The notes: generated from the letters alone by a model not told the origin. DNA of 64,000 nucleotides from Mycolicibacter minnesotensis (GCF_010731755.1 NZ_AP022589.1:434001-498000); one strand, 5' to 3'; positions 1-9,181 are shown, numbered from the stretch's first letter. Made by a program: numbers and translations.

Positions 1-256
1 GCCGCCGACTCGGCCAGCCCGGCCAGCACGTCGACGACCGGGGTCAGCAGGTAGCTGTCCGCGACGTCGGACTCCGCGACGTAAATCTTGGCGGCGCCGG
101 CCTCTTTCAGCCCGTCCACCAGCGGAGCGGCGGTGCCGGGGGCACCGACGACGACCGCGGACGGTTCGCCGAGCTCACGCGCGGCGGTGATCAGTTCGGA
201 GCTGACCTTCTTCAGCGCTCCATCAGCGTGCTCCACGAGCACAAGTACTTCAGCCA
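1..256 (-). CDS. etfA: Electron transfer flavoprotein alpha subunit, N-terminal part (cut by window edge)
   Basis: The first 85 codons of an EtfA/FixB protein; the rest lies beyond the left edge. The start MAEVLVLVEHADG is the usual EtfA opening, with the nucleotide-binding-fold beta strand first. EtfA carries the FAD of the electron transfer flavoprotein, which passes electrons from acyl-CoA dehydrogenases to the membrane quinone pool. It lies 36 bases downstream of etfB on the same strand, in the order etfB-etfA usual for mycobacteria (Rv3029c-Rv3028c). The ATG at 254-256 is the only sensible start. The FAD-binding C-terminal domain is not visible here. Confidence 0.93.
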
Positions 257-292
257 TGTCTGTTTCTTCCGTCTTCTGGGTCCGGGGATCGC

Positions 293-1084
293 TTAGATGA
301 TTTTCTGGCCGACCAGGTACTCGGCGATCTTGGTGCCGCCGTCGCCCTCGTCGGTCACCTTCTCACCGGCGGTCTTGGGCGGCTTCGGGATCGAAGCGGT
401 CACCTTGCAGCCGGCGTTGGCCAGACCGACCTCGTCGGCCTCGACGCCGATCTCGGCCAGGGTGAGCACGGTGACTTCCTTCTTCTTGGCGGCCATGATG
501 CCCTTGAAGGACGGGAAGCGCGGCTCGTTGATCTTCTCGGTGACGCTGACCACGGCCGGAAGCGAGGCCTCCAGGGTGAACAGACCCTCGTCGGTCTCAC
601 GCTCGCCGGTGACCTTGCCGTCCGCGACGGTCAGCTTGCGCAGGTGGGTCAGCTGGGGCAGGCCCAGGTACTCGGCGATGATCGCCGGAACCGCGCCGCC
701 GACACCATCGGTCGACTCGTTGCCGGCGATGACCAGCTCGGTGCCCTCAATGGCACCCAGCGCACGCGCCAGCGCCCAACCGGTCTGGACGACGTCGGAA
801 CCCTTCATGCCGTCGTCGAGGATGTGCACGGCCTTGTCAGCACCCATCGACAGCGCCTTGCGGATCGCCTCGGTGGCCCGCTCCGGGCCGGCGGTCAGCA
901 CCGTGACGGTGCCTTCGGCGCCTTCGGCCTCGCGGATCTGCAACGCCTCTTCGACGGCCCGCTCGTTGATCTCATCGAGCACGGCGTCGGCAGCCTCACG
1001 GTCCAGCGTGAAGTCGCCATCGCTGAGCTTGCGCTCCGACCAGGTGTCTGGGACCTGTTTGATCAGGACCACGATGTTCGTCAT
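293..1084 (-). CDS. etfB: Electron transfer flavoprotein beta subunit
   Basis: 263 residues, close to the usual EtfB length of about 260. The start MTNIVVLIKQVPD is a hallmark of EtfB/FixA, so the ATG at 1082-1084 was chosen over longer in-frame extensions. EtfB binds AMP and pairs with EtfA to shuttle electrons from beta-oxidation dehydrogenases. Family motifs include the adenylate-site region around GNESTDG (near residue 130) and the recognition-loop segment EPRFPSFKGIM (near residue 200). It is transcribed ahead of etfA as an operon and is divergent from the methyltransferase gene at 1281, with about 200 bases of shared promoter space between them. Confidence 0.95.
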   Translation of the reverse strand: MTNIVVLIKQVPDTWSERKLSDGDFTLDREAADAVLDEINERAVEEALQIREAEGAEGTVTVLTAGPERATEAIRKALSMGADKAVHILDDGMKGSDVVQTGWALARALGAIEGTELVIAGNESTDGVGGAVPAIIAEYLGLPQLTHLRKLTVADGKVTGERETDEGLFTLEASLPAVVSVTEKINEPRFPSFKGIMAAKKKEVTVLTLAEIGVEADEVGLANAGCKVTASIPKPPKTAGEKVTDEGDGGTKIAEYLVGQKII

Positions 1085-1280
1085 GAGTGTGGTTCGTCCT
1101 CCTCGAAGGGGTCCTGCGGCGGCGGGCCACAAGACTGGGTAGCGATTCACGCAGCCGCACAAGAATGTTACTCACCGGTAACTTAGTGCGGTTCGCGTGT
1201 ACAGCGTAGCGGGTCGTGATATTGCCAGTGCGGGGTAGCCGGTTCGCGGACCGCGCCCTTCGCGTTAGCCTGCCTGTGCG

Positions 1281-2078
1281 ATGAAATCTACGAATCCCGC
1301 CGGAGACCCCACCGGCACGCCGCCCGGCGACGCCGCGCTGCCCCTGACCGGCGAGCGCACCATCCCCGGACTCGACATCGAGAACTACTGGTTCCGGCGT
1401 CACGAGGTGGTCTATCAGCACCTGGCGCCGCGCTGCCGCGGCCGTGACGTCCTGGAAGCCGGATTCGGCGAGGGTTATGGAGCCGACCTGATCGCGGGAG
1501 TGGCCCGGCGGGTGATCGGCGTCGACTACGACGACTCGGCAGTGGCCCACGTACGGGCCCGCTACCCGCGCGTCGAGGCCGTCCAGGGCAACCTCGCCGA
1601 GTTGCCCCTGCCCGACGCCGCCGTGGATGTCGTGGTCAATTTCCAGGTCATCGAGCACCTCTGGGATCAGGCACAATTCATCGCCGAATGCGCCCGCGTG
1701 CTACGGCCCGGTGGCCTGCTGATGGTCTCCACACCCAACCGGATCACCTTCTCCCCCGGCCGCGACACGCCGATCAACCCGTTCCACACCCGCGAGCTCA
1801 ACGCCGCTGAGCTGACCGAACTGCTGCTCGAGGGAGGCTTCGTCATGGACGGCATGTACGGGGTCTTTCACGGACCGGCGCTGGCCGCGATGGACGCCCG
1901 CCACGGCGGCTCGATCATCGACGCTCAGATCGCGCGGGCCGTCGCCGACGCGCCCTGGCCGCCTGAGCTGCTGGCCGACGTCGCCGGTGTCACCAGCGAC
2001 GATTTCGACATCCTGAACGCTGCGGACCGCGACATCGACGAAAGCCTGGACCTGGTGGCAATCGCGGTGCGACCGTGA
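1281..2078 (+). CDS. SAM-dependent methyltransferase of the MGLP locus (Rv3030-like)
   Basis: A 265-residue class I methyltransferase. The SAM-binding glycine motif VLEAGFGEGYGADL lies near residues 57-70, an acidic residue follows in GVDYDDS, and the motif-IV-like segment VVVNFQVIEHLWD is typical of Methyltransf_11. Its 3' neighbours are a GH57 enzyme and a glycosyltransferase, the same order as Rv3030-Rv3031-Rv3032, a locus attributed to synthesis of 6-O-methylglucose lipopolysaccharide. It is therefore a candidate sugar O-methyltransferase acting on that polymer; this role is inferred from position. Its stop overlaps the next start (GTGA at 2075-2078), so the two are probably translationally coupled. 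Confidence 0.85.
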   Translation: MKSTNPAGDPTGTPPGDAALPLTGERTIPGLDIENYWFRRHEVVYQHLAPRCRGRDVLEAGFGEGYGADLIAGVARRVIGVDYDDSAVAHVRARYPRVEAVQGNLAELPLPDAAVDVVVNFQVIEHLWDQAQFIAECARVLRPGGLLMVSTPNRITFSPGRDTPINPFHTRELNAAELTELLLEGGFVMDGMYGVFHGPALAAMDARHGGSIIDAQIARAVADAPWPPELLADVAGVTSDDFDILNAADRDIDESLDLVAIAVRP

Positions 2079-3610
2079 AAGAACAATCCAGCGGCTCAGT
2101 GCCGGGCCTGTTCACCCTGGTACTGCACACCCACCTGCCCTGGCTGGCGCACCACGGCCGCTGGCCCGTCGGCGAGGAGTGGCTCTACCAATCCTGGTCG
2201 GCGGCATACCTGCCACTGGTACGCGTGCTGCGGACGCTGGCATCCGAAGGCCGGCGGAACTTGCTGACCCTGGGCGTCACGCCGGTGGTCGCAGCCCAGC
2301 TCGACGATCCCTACTGCCTGGACGGGATGCAGCACTGGCTGGCGAACTGGCAATTGCGCGCCGCCCAGGCCACCACCTTGTCCGACATCCGTCCCTTCGG
2401 GCTACATGAATGCGCCGCCGCCGAACAGGCCCTTGAGGAATTCGCACTGCTGTGGCGCCACGGTGCCAGCCCCCTGCTGCGAGAGCTGGTGGCGGCCGAG
2501 ACGGTGGAGTTGCTCGGCGGTCCACTGGCTCATCCCTTCCAGCCCCTGCTGGCGCCACGTCTGCGCCAGTTCGCACTGCACGAGGGACTGGCCGACGCAC
2601 GGGCACGCTTAGCGCACACCCCCACCGGGATCTGGGCGCCCGAATGCGCCTACACACCTGGCCTGGAAGCCGAGTACGCGGCTGCCGGGATCTCGCACTT
2701 CATGGTCGATGGCCCGTCGCTGCACGGCGACACGACGCTGGGCCGGCCCGTCGGCGACTCCGACGTGATCGCCTTCGGCCGTGACCTCGCAGTCAGCTAC
2801 CGGGTGTGGTCACCGAAGTCGGGGTATCCGGGCCATGACGCCTACCGGGATTTCCACACCTACGACCATCGCACCGGGTTAAAGCCGTCCCGGGTCACCG
2901 GCCGCAATGTCTCCCCCGAGCAGAAGGCTCCGTATGACCCGCAGCGCGCCGATGCCGCCATCGACGCTCACGTGGCCGACTTCGTCGCGGTGGTGCGCAA
3001 GCGGCTCCAGGCGGAATCGGAGCGGATCGGCCGACCGGCCCACGTGGTCGCCGCATTCGACACCGAGCTGTTCGGCCATTGGTGGTACGAGGGCCCGACC
3101 TGGCTGGCCCGGGTCTTGCGGGCGCTGCCAGCTGCCGGAGTTCGCGTCGGCACCCTCTCGGATGCCATCCATGCCGGTTACGTCGGCGCGCCGGTCGAGC
3201 TGCCACCCAGCTCCTGGGGCTCGGGTAAGGACTGGCGGGTGTGGTCCGGCGAGCAGGTCGCCGACCTCGTTCAGCTCAATTCCGAGGTAGTCGAGACCGC
3301 GCTGGGCGCCGTGGACAAAGCGCTGACGCAGACGGCGACGCCGTCCGGCCCCACCCCACGCGACCGGGTCGCCGACCAGATCCTGCGCGAGGCGCTGCTC
3401 ACGGTATCCAGCGACTGGCCCTTCATGGTGAGCAAGGACTCCGCGGCCGACTACGCCCGCTACCGCGCGCAGTTGCACGCCCACGCCACCCGAGAGATCG
3501 CCGACGCACTGGCAAGCGGCCACCGTGACACCGCTGTGCGTCTGGCCGACGGCTGGAATAAGGCCGACGGTCTGTTCGGCGCCCTCGATGCCCGTAGGCT
3601 GCCACGGTGA
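2075..3610 (+). CDS. GH57 family glycoside hydrolase / alpha-glucan branching enzyme (Rv3031-like)
   Basis: A 511-residue GH57 protein. Motif 1 is visible as LHTHLPW (near residue 17), the WAPECAY segment (near residue 190) holds the presumed Glu nucleophile, and FDTELFGHWW (near residue 330) holds the presumed Asp acid/base. The C-terminal DUF1957-type helical domain ends with SSDWPFMVSKDSAADYAR. GH57 enzymes of this subfamily are 1,4-alpha-glucan branching enzymes; the M. tuberculosis counterpart is placed in methylglucose lipopolysaccharide synthesis. The GTG start overlaps the stop of the methyltransferase upstream. It is a cytosolic enzyme with no signal peptide. A glycosyltransferase follows after 55 bases. 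Confidence 0.9.
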   Translation: MKEQSSGSVPGLFTLVLHTHLPWLAHHGRWPVGEEWLYQSWSAAYLPLVRVLRTLASEGRRNLLTLGVTPVVAAQLDDPYCLDGMQHWLANWQLRAAQATTLSDIRPFGLHECAAAEQALEEFALLWRHGASPLLRELVAAETVELLGGPLAHPFQPLLAPRLRQFALHEGLADARARLAHTPTGIWAPECAYTPGLEAEYAAAGISHFMVDGPSLHGDTTLGRPVGDSDVIAFGRDLAVSYRVWSPKSGYPGHDAYRDFHTYDHRTGLKPSRVTGRNVSPEQKAPYDPQRADAAIDAHVADFVAVVRKRLQAESERIGRPAHVVAAFDTELFGHWWYEGPTWLARVLRALPAAGVRVGTLSDAIHAGYVGAPVELPPSSWGSGKDWRVWSGEQVADLVQLNSEVVETALGAVDKALTQTATPSGPTPRDRVADQILREALLTVSSDWPFMVSKDSAADYARYRAQLHAHATREIADALASGHRDTAVRLADGWNKADGLFGALDARRLPR

Positions 3611-3665
3611 CCCCCCGCTTCCGGACCTCGCACCGCGACCGTGCGCGTCAGAACGGATCCGCCAC

Positions 3666-4910
3666 GTGAAGATCCTGATGGTGTCGTGGGAGTACCCGCC
3701 CGTGGTGATCGGCGGATTGGGTCGCCATGTCCACCACCTGTCGACCGCGCTGGCCGCCGCCGGGCACGAAGTGGTCGTGTTGTGCCGACGACCCTATGGC
3801 ACCGATCCCAGCACCCACCCGTCGTCGGACGAGGTCAGCGAGGGCGTCCGGGTGATCGCGGCCGCGCAGGACCCGCACGAGTTCTCCTTCGGCGACGACA
3901 TGATGGCTTGGACGCTGGCGATGGGCCATTCCATGGTCCGCGCCGGCCTGTCACTGAAAATGGATGGCGGCCAGAGCGTGTGGCGGCCCGATCTGGTGCA
4001 CGCCCACGACTGGCTGGTGGCACACCCGGCGATCGCATTGGCCGAGTTCTACGACGTGCCTTTGGTCTCCACGATTCACGCCACCGAGGCAGGTCGTCAC
4101 TCCGGCTGGGTGTCGGGGACGTTGAGTCGTCAGGTGCATGCGGTGGAGTCGTGGCTGGTACTCGAATCGGACTCGCTCATCACCTGCTCGGCCTCCATGC
4201 GCGACGAGATCACCGATCTGTTCGGCCCTGGGCTGGCCGAGACCACTGTGATCCGCAACGGAATCGACGCCGCCCGCTGGCCGTTCGCCCTCCGGCAGCC
4301 TCGCAGCGGACCGCCGGAGATCCTGTTCGTCGGGCGACTGGAATACGAGAAGGGCGTCCACGACATCATCGCCGCCCTGCCGCGAATCCGGCGGGCGCAC
4401 CCGGGCACCACGCTGACCATCGCCGGCGACGGCACCCAGCAGGACTGGCTGATCGAGTGTGCCCGAAAGAACCGGGTGCTCAAGGCAACCCGGTTCGTCG
4501 GGCGGCTCGACCACGAGGAACTGCTGGCACGACTTCATTCCGCCGATGCCGCGGCGCTGCCCAGTCACTACGAGCCGTTCGGCCTGGCGGCACTGGAAGC
4601 CGCCGCGGCCGGAACACCGCTGGTGGTGGCCAATGTCGGTGGCCTGGGCGAAGCGGTCATCGACGGCGAAACCGGGATGTCGTGCCCACCGCGCGATGTG
4701 CCGGCCCTGGCCGCCGCGGTCTGCCATGTTCTCGATGACCCGGCCGCGGCCCAGCGCCGCGCCGTGGCCGCCCGGGAGCGACTCAGCTCCGACTTCGACT
4801 GGCACACCGTCGCCGACGAGACCGCCCAGGTCTACCTGGCGGCCAAACGCCGCGAGCGAGAGCCGCAGCCGCGCCGGCCGATCATCGAGCACGCACTGCC
4901 GGACCGGTAG
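3666..4910 (+). CDS. GT4-type glycosyltransferase of MGLP/alpha-glucan synthesis (Rv3032-like)
   Basis: 414 residues from the GTG at 3666, matching the remembered length of Rv3032. The N-terminal Rossmann half opens with MVSWEYPPVVIGGLGRHV, the glycine-rich acceptor/donor loop typical of glycogen-synthase-like GT4/GT5 enzymes. The C-terminal half shows VIRNGID, FVGRLEYEKGV and the EX7E element in YEPFGLAALE (near residue 305). The family elongates alpha-1,4-glucans; Rv3032 is the presumed elongating enzyme of methylglucose lipopolysaccharide. A longer in-frame extension upstream overlaps the GH57 gene and lacks conserved sequence, so the internal GTG was preferred. The catabolic block begins 10 bases after the stop. 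Confidence 0.92.
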   Translation: MKILMVSWEYPPVVIGGLGRHVHHLSTALAAAGHEVVVLCRRPYGTDPSTHPSSDEVSEGVRVIAAAQDPHEFSFGDDMMAWTLAMGHSMVRAGLSLKMDGGQSVWRPDLVHAHDWLVAHPAIALAEFYDVPLVSTIHATEAGRHSGWVSGTLSRQVHAVESWLVLESDSLITCSASMRDEITDLFGPGLAETTVIRNGIDAARWPFALRQPRSGPPEILFVGRLEYEKGVHDIIAALPRIRRAHPGTTLTIAGDGTQQDWLIECARKNRVLKATRFVGRLDHEELLARLHSADAAALPSHYEPFGLAALEAAAAGTPLVVANVGGLGEAVIDGETGMSCPPRDVPALAAAVCHVLDDPAAAQRRAVAARERLSSDFDWHTVADETAQVYLAAKRREREPQPRRPIIEHALPDR

Positions 4911-4920
4911 ACCCGGCGAC

Positions 4921-6054
4921 ATGCGAAGTCGCGCCGCGATCCTGCGAACCTACGGCGCCCCCTGGTCGGTCGAGGAATTCGAGCTCGATGCGCCGCGTGC
5001 CGGTGAAGTCTTGATCCGCATGGCCGCGGCGGGTCTGTGCCATTCCGACGAACACATCCGTCAGGGCCATCTGGCCCCACCGGATCAGGTCGCTCCCAGC
5101 ACGCCGACGATCGGCGGCCACGAGGGCTCCGCCGTGGTAGTCGAGGTGGGCGAGGGCGTGACCGGGCTGTCCCCCGGCGATCATGTGGTGACGTCATTCG
5201 TCGCCGTGTGCGGTCAATGTCGTTGGTGTTCTTCGGGTATGGAGTACATCTGCGATGCCGGTGCGGCAACGATGCTGCCCGGAATGCCCACCGACGGCAC
5301 CTTCCGCCACCACGGCCGCGACGGCCGGGATCTGGCGCATGTCTCCAAGATCGGTGCGTTCGCCGAACACACCGTGGTGTCGGCCGCCTCGCTGGTCAAG
5401 ATCGACCCGCAGCTGCCCCTGCTTCCGGCAGCCCTGTTGGCGTGCGCGGTGCCGACCGGGTACGGCTCGGCGGCGTATCGCGCCGGTGTGCGCGGCGGCG
5501 ACACCGTCGTCGTCATCGGGACGGGCGGCATCGGCACGGCCGCCGTCCAAGGCGCCCGCATCAACGGCGCCGTCCGGATCGTCGCGGTGGATCCCGTTGC
5601 CTTCAAGAGAGATTCGGCCCGCACCTTCGGTGCCACGCACACCGCGTCCAGCGCGGCCGAGGCCTTCGAGATGGTGCGCGACCTGACCCGCGGGGTGATG
5701 GCCGACGCCGTGGTGCTGTCGCCCGCCGTCGTCACCGACTCCGACGTCGAGGACGCCCTGCGACTGACCCGCAAGGCCGGGACCTGCGTGCTGACGGGAA
5801 TGGCGGAGCAGGGCACGCGGACCGGCATCGATCCCCAGGACATGATGCTGATGAACAAGACGCTGTGCGGCACCGTCTTCGGGTCCTGCAACCCGCGGAC
5901 GGACATCCCGCTGTTGGCCACCCTCTACGAGGCCGGTCACCTGCAACTCGACGAGATGGTCACCAAGCGTTACCGGCTCGATGAGGTGAACCAGGCCTAT
6001 CAGGACTTGGCTGCCGGCGAATTGATCCGGGGCGTCATCGACTTCAACCTGTAG
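4921..6054 (+). CDS. Zinc-containing alcohol dehydrogenase, NDMA-dependent type
   Basis: A 377-residue medium-chain dehydrogenase. The catalytic zinc ligands appear in GLCHSDEH (near residue 38) and GGHEGSA (near residue 65). The four-cysteine structural zinc lobe is CGQCRWCSSGMEYIC (near residues 98-112). The Rossmann motif is VIGTGGIGTAAV (near residue 200). The overall pattern, including SCNPRTDIPLL near the C-terminus, matches the mycobacterial NDMA-dependent class, which holds its NAD cofactor tightly. It begins the accessory block and converges with the BVMO gene, whose stop lies 11 bases beyond. It could supply ketone or aldehyde to neighbouring enzymes; the substrate is unknown. Confidence 0.88.
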   Translation: MRSRAAILRTYGAPWSVEEFELDAPRAGEVLIRMAAAGLCHSDEHIRQGHLAPPDQVAPSTPTIGGHEGSAVVVEVGEGVTGLSPGDHVVTSFVAVCGQCRWCSSGMEYICDAGAATMLPGMPTDGTFRHHGRDGRDLAHVSKIGAFAEHTVVSAASLVKIDPQLPLLPAALLACAVPTGYGSAAYRAGVRGGDTVVVIGTGGIGTAAVQGARINGAVRIVAVDPVAFKRDSARTFGATHTASSAAEAFEMVRDLTRGVMADAVVLSPAVVTDSDVEDALRLTRKAGTCVLTGMAEQGTRTGIDPQDMMLMNKTLCGTVFGSCNPRTDIPLLATLYEAGHLQLDEMVTKRYRLDEVNQAYQDLAAGELIRGVIDFNL

Positions 6055-6065
6055 CTGCCCTTTCG

Positions 6066-7862
6066 CTACCGGGTGAGGGTGAATCCTTCGAGCGTTCCGG
6101 ATTCTCGCCATGCCGCAAGGATGTCGGAGTATTCGGTGGGGCTGCCGAAGAAGAAACTGTCCTGCCGCAGGCGTGCGCTCGCGTGGCCCTCACGGTTGTA
6201 ATAGCCGGGTGTGCACGTCTCGCGCCGGCCGGCAATGACGTCAGAACGCGCCACCACGGCATCGACCCAGCCCTGTTCGGCCTCCGCGGTGACCTCCAAC
6301 GCGGCCACCTCCCGCCGCAACGCCTCGGCGATCACCCACGCCACGTGCCGGGCTTGGGTGTCGATCAGGTAGGGGAAGTTCACCGTGAAGCCGGATTGGG
6401 CGATGCTCTCGATGAAGCAGTTCGGGAAGCCGCTGACATGCAGGCCGTGGAAGGTGCGAACACCATCGGCCCACTTCTCGGTCAGGGATACGCCGTCACG
6501 CCCGATGACCTCGAACCCGGTGCGCCGGCAATAGTCGGTGCCCACCTCGAAGCCGGTCGCGAAAATCAGGGCTTCCAGCGCGTATTCGACGCCGTTGACC
6601 ACCGCGCCAGACGAGGTGACCTGCTCGACACCGCGCCCCCGGGTGTCGACGAGGGTGACGTTGTCGCGATTGAAGGCCTGCAAGTACTCGTCATGGAAGC
6701 AGGGCCGTTTGCAGAAGTAGCCGTACCACGGCTTGAGCGCCTCCGCGGTGCCCGGATCGGTCACCAGAGCGTCGATGCGGCCGCGGATCTGCTCCATCTT
6801 GGCGAAGTCGGCGAGTTCAGCCCGCGCCGACTGGTCGACCGGACCGTCACCGCTGACGATCGGCAGCGTTTTGGTCAGGCTGGTCCACGCGTCGTCGACG
6901 AGGTCCTCGTCGGAATGGCCGCCCGCGGTGAGGATCTGAAAGTTCTCCATGCGGCGTTGTTGCCAGCCCGGCTCCAACTCGGCCGCCCACCGCGGGTCGG
7001 TCGGCTGGTTGCCACGCACATCGACCGTCGACGGTGTGCGCTGGAAGACGTAGAGGTGGCCCGCCGCTTCGGCCAGTCGAGGAACACATTGGATCGCGGT
7101 GGCCCCGGTGCCGATGATCCCGACTCGTTGATCGGCCAGCCGCGTCAGGTCTGCCCCGGTGTAGTCGTAGTCCCAGCGACTGGTGTGGAACGTGCGGCCG
7201 CTGAACTGGTCGATGCCGGCGATACCCGGCAGCTTCGGCTTCTGCAGGTAGCCGTTGGCCAGGGACACGAATCGGGCCCGGATTGCGTCGCCGCGATGGG
7301 TCGTGATTACCCAGCGTGACACCGACGGGTCCCACCGTATTTCGGTCACCTCGGTTTGCAGGCAGGCGTCGGAGTACAAGTCGTAGTGGCGGGCAATGTG
7401 CTGGCAGTGCGCGAAGATCTCGGGGCCCTTGGCATATTTCTCGGGAGGCACATAGTCGAGTTCCTCCAGCAGCGGCATGTAGACGTAGGACTCCACGTCA
7501 CATGCGATGCCCGGATACCGGTTCCAGTACCAGGTGCCGCCGACGTCGGCGGCCTTGTCGATCAGCCGGATGCTTGCCACCCCGAGCTCGCGCAGCCGGG
7601 CGCCGGTCAACAGTCCCCCGAATCCGGCTCCCACGATCGCTACGTCGACCTCATCGAACAGCGGTTTCCGGGTGAATCCCGGGTTCGCCCAAGGGTCGTG
7701 CGCGAATCGGGCGAAGCGGCCTGCCACCTCGACGTACTGGTCGATCCCGTCGTCGCGCAGGCGCCGTTGGCGTTCCCGGCTGTACTTGTCGCGCAGGGCG
7801 TTCGGATCGAAGCCCTGGCTCACGGCCGCACCGTCCTCATCCCGATCCCGGACGTCGGTCAC
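6066..7862 (-). CDS. Baeyer-Villiger flavin monooxygenase
   Basis: 598 residues from a GTG at 7862. The FAD motif IVGAGFGGLLTGARL (near residue 76) is followed by GTWYWNRYPG and then the BVMO fingerprint FxGxxxHxxxWD as FSGRTFHTSRWDYD (near residue 223). The NADPH Rossmann motif is IIGTGATAIQ (near residue 250). The N-terminal extension of about 65 residues and total length near 600 are typical of large class B BVMOs. These enzymes insert oxygen next to a ketone carbonyl to give an ester or lactone. A GGAGG lies nine bases before the GTG, so it was preferred over the ATG at 7886. A palindromic element sits just upstream, and a TetR gene precedes it on the same strand. Confidence 0.9.
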   Translation of the reverse strand: MTDVRDRDEDGAAVSQGFDPNALRDKYSRERQRRLRDDGIDQYVEVAGRFARFAHDPWANPGFTRKPLFDEVDVAIVGAGFGGLLTGARLRELGVASIRLIDKAADVGGTWYWNRYPGIACDVESYVYMPLLEELDYVPPEKYAKGPEIFAHCQHIARHYDLYSDACLQTEVTEIRWDPSVSRWVITTHRGDAIRARFVSLANGYLQKPKLPGIAGIDQFSGRTFHTSRWDYDYTGADLTRLADQRVGIIGTGATAIQCVPRLAEAAGHLYVFQRTPSTVDVRGNQPTDPRWAAELEPGWQQRRMENFQILTAGGHSDEDLVDDAWTSLTKTLPIVSGDGPVDQSARAELADFAKMEQIRGRIDALVTDPGTAEALKPWYGYFCKRPCFHDEYLQAFNRDNVTLVDTRGRGVEQVTSSGAVVNGVEYALEALIFATGFEVGTDYCRRTGFEVIGRDGVSLTEKWADGVRTFHGLHVSGFPNCFIESIAQSGFTVNFPYLIDTQARHVAWVIAEALRREVAALEVTAEAEQGWVDAVVARSDVIAGRRETCTPGYYNREGHASARLRQDSFFFGSPTEYSDILAAWRESGTLEGFTLTR

Positions 7863-7917
7863 GATCAGGCACCTCCGGAACGCCACACTGCCGGTTCAGG
7901 GACGCCGATCAGCATAG

Positions 7918-7938
7918 AATCAATCAGTTGATCATATC
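7918..7938. promoter_or_regulatory. Palindromic operator candidate upstream of the BVMO gene
   Basis: The site reads AATCAATC, AG, TTGATCAT, A, TC and contains the inverted repeat ATCAA-n4-TTGAT; a second, overlapping repeat TTGAT-n3-ATCAA extends to about 7940. It matches 18 of 21 positions of the site at 13508-13528, in the ALDH/LLM promoter. It lies 56 bases upstream of the BVMO start and overlaps the stop codon of the TetR gene. Inferred to be a TetR-family binding site; which regulator binds is unknown. Confidence 0.6.
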
Positions 7939-8533
7939 AATGGTCGGCGAACAGAGTGCCTCTGATCAGGCGCTTCGCGGCGGCCAACGCGGCCTGATAG
8001 GCCTCCGGAGACCCGGTCGCCGCCAACTCGGTCAGGCCGTAGACCAGGGCATAGATCACCTCGACTGCCGCCCGGTCGCGGCCGACTTCCGCATCGACGA
8101 TCCCGGTGATGATGTCGCGCAGGGCCTTGAGTCCCTCGCCGTCGGCCTCCCCGGGATAGACGGTGACGGCGTTCTGAGCGCGTATCGCCCACTCGAACGT
8201 CGCGAGATCGGGATGCTCACGCATGAGGTTGCCGGACTCGTCCAGCACGGCCTCGATGCGGTCGACCATGCTGCCGGGGCGCTCGGCGGCGCGGCGCAGC
8301 CGGGGCAACGCGATGTCGGCGCGAGCGGAGATCGCGGCGGCCACCAGCTCGGCCTTGGCCGGAAAGTAGTTGTAGAGGTTGGCGCTGGTGACGCCTGCGG
8401 TGCGCGCGATCTGACGGATCGTGGTCCGCGCGTAGCCCAATTCAGCCACACACGCGATGGTGGCGGAGATGATCCGCTGGCGGGTCTGCCCCCCGTCGGC
8501 GCCGACCGGGCGGCCCAGCTGCGGTGTCGACAT
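7937..8533 (-). CDS. TetR family transcriptional regulator (BVMO-linked)
   Basis: 198 residues. The N-terminal helix-turn-helix is seen as TRQRIISATIACVAELG, then TTIRQIARTAGVTSANLYNYFPAKAELV (residues 17-65), a standard TetR_N domain; the remainder is a variable ligand-binding helical domain. It lies directly upstream of the BVMO gene on the same strand, with an operator-like palindrome between them. It is divergent from another TetR gene at 8587 that is visibly related in sequence (shared TRQRII, EIALPRL or DIALPRL, SPEAYxA). It is the most likely local regulator of the ketone-degradation genes, by position only. The ligand is unknown. Confidence 0.87.
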   Translation of the reverse strand: MSTPQLGRPVGADGGQTRQRIISATIACVAELGYARTTIRQIARTAGVTSANLYNYFPAKAELVAAAISARADIALPRLRRAAERPGSMVDRIEAVLDESGNLMREHPDLATFEWAIRAQNAVTVYPGEADGEGLKALRDIITGIVDAEVGRDRAAVEVIYALVYGLTELAATGSPEAYQAALAAAKRLIRGTLFADH

Positions 8534-8586
8534 GGAGACATCCTCGCAGCCTGCGACAGCGGAGTGCGGACTAATCTGAGGCGATC

Positions 8587-9159
8587 ATGCCCCTGACGTC
8601 CTCGCCGCGGGGTCGACCGGCTGGAACCAGCAGCGCACAGACCCGCCAGCGGATCATCACCGCAGCGATCCGGCGCGTCGCCGAATGCGGCCGTTCGGGC
8701 GCCACGATCCGGGAGATCGCCTCTGCCGCCGAGATGACCAGTGCCAGTCTGTACCACTACTTTCCGACCAAGGACAAGCTGATGGCGGCGGCCGTGGCCG
8801 CTGCGCGGGAGATCGCGCTGCCCCGTTTGCATGACGCGGCACAGCGCGGCGCCACCGTGGCAGATCGGCTGGCCGCGGTCGTTGCCGAAGCCGACCGGGT
8901 GAGCCGCGACCACCCCTACCTGGCCGCTTTCGAACGCGCGACCGGCGCGGCCTCGCCGTTACACCTTGTCCTCGGCGAGATCGTCGATGAGGCCCGGCGC
9001 AGCGGATCGTTGGCCGCCGATGTCGACCCCCGGGGCGCCGCGAATGCCGTGTACGCGTTGACGCGGGGGCTGACCGAGCAGGCCGCTCGGCTGTCGCCGG
9101 AGGCCTACCGTGCCACGCTGCGCTGCGCAGAGGATCTCCTGCGCGGCAGGCTGTTCTAG
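8587..9159 (+). CDS. TetR family transcriptional regulator (paralogue of the divergent neighbour)
   Basis: 190 residues. The helix-turn-helix region runs TRQRIITAAIRRVAE then ATIREIASAAEMTSASLYHYFPTKDKLM (residues 19-66). The C-terminal domain shares the phrases EIALPRLHDAA and SPEAYRATL with the TetR encoded divergently at 7937-8533, which suggests an inverted duplication. The two starts are 53 bases apart and so share promoter space. It converges with a TfoX-domain gene. No obvious palindrome was seen between the two TetR starts. Its target genes are unknown; the dehalogenase operon or its own divergent partner are possible. Confidence 0.85.
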   Translation: MPLTSSPRGRPAGTSSAQTRQRIITAAIRRVAECGRSGATIREIASAAEMTSASLYHYFPTKDKLMAAAVAAAREIALPRLHDAAQRGATVADRLAAVVAEADRVSRDHPYLAAFERATGAASPLHLVLGEIVDEARRSGSLAADVDPRGAANAVYALTRGLTEQAARLSPEAYRATLRCAEDLLRGRLF

Positions 9160-9181
9160 GCGCCCTACGGGCAACGGCGTG

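Noticed and set aside
297..1142. Long plus-strand frame opposite etfB
   Set aside because: It mirrors a strongly conserved gene, has low-complexity Ser/Pro-rich translation and no ribosome site; a by-product of GC-rich codon bias.
7918..7938. Considered as an insertion-sequence end or attachment site
   Set aside because: No transposase, integrase or target duplication is near; the location in promoters and internal symmetry fit an operator better.
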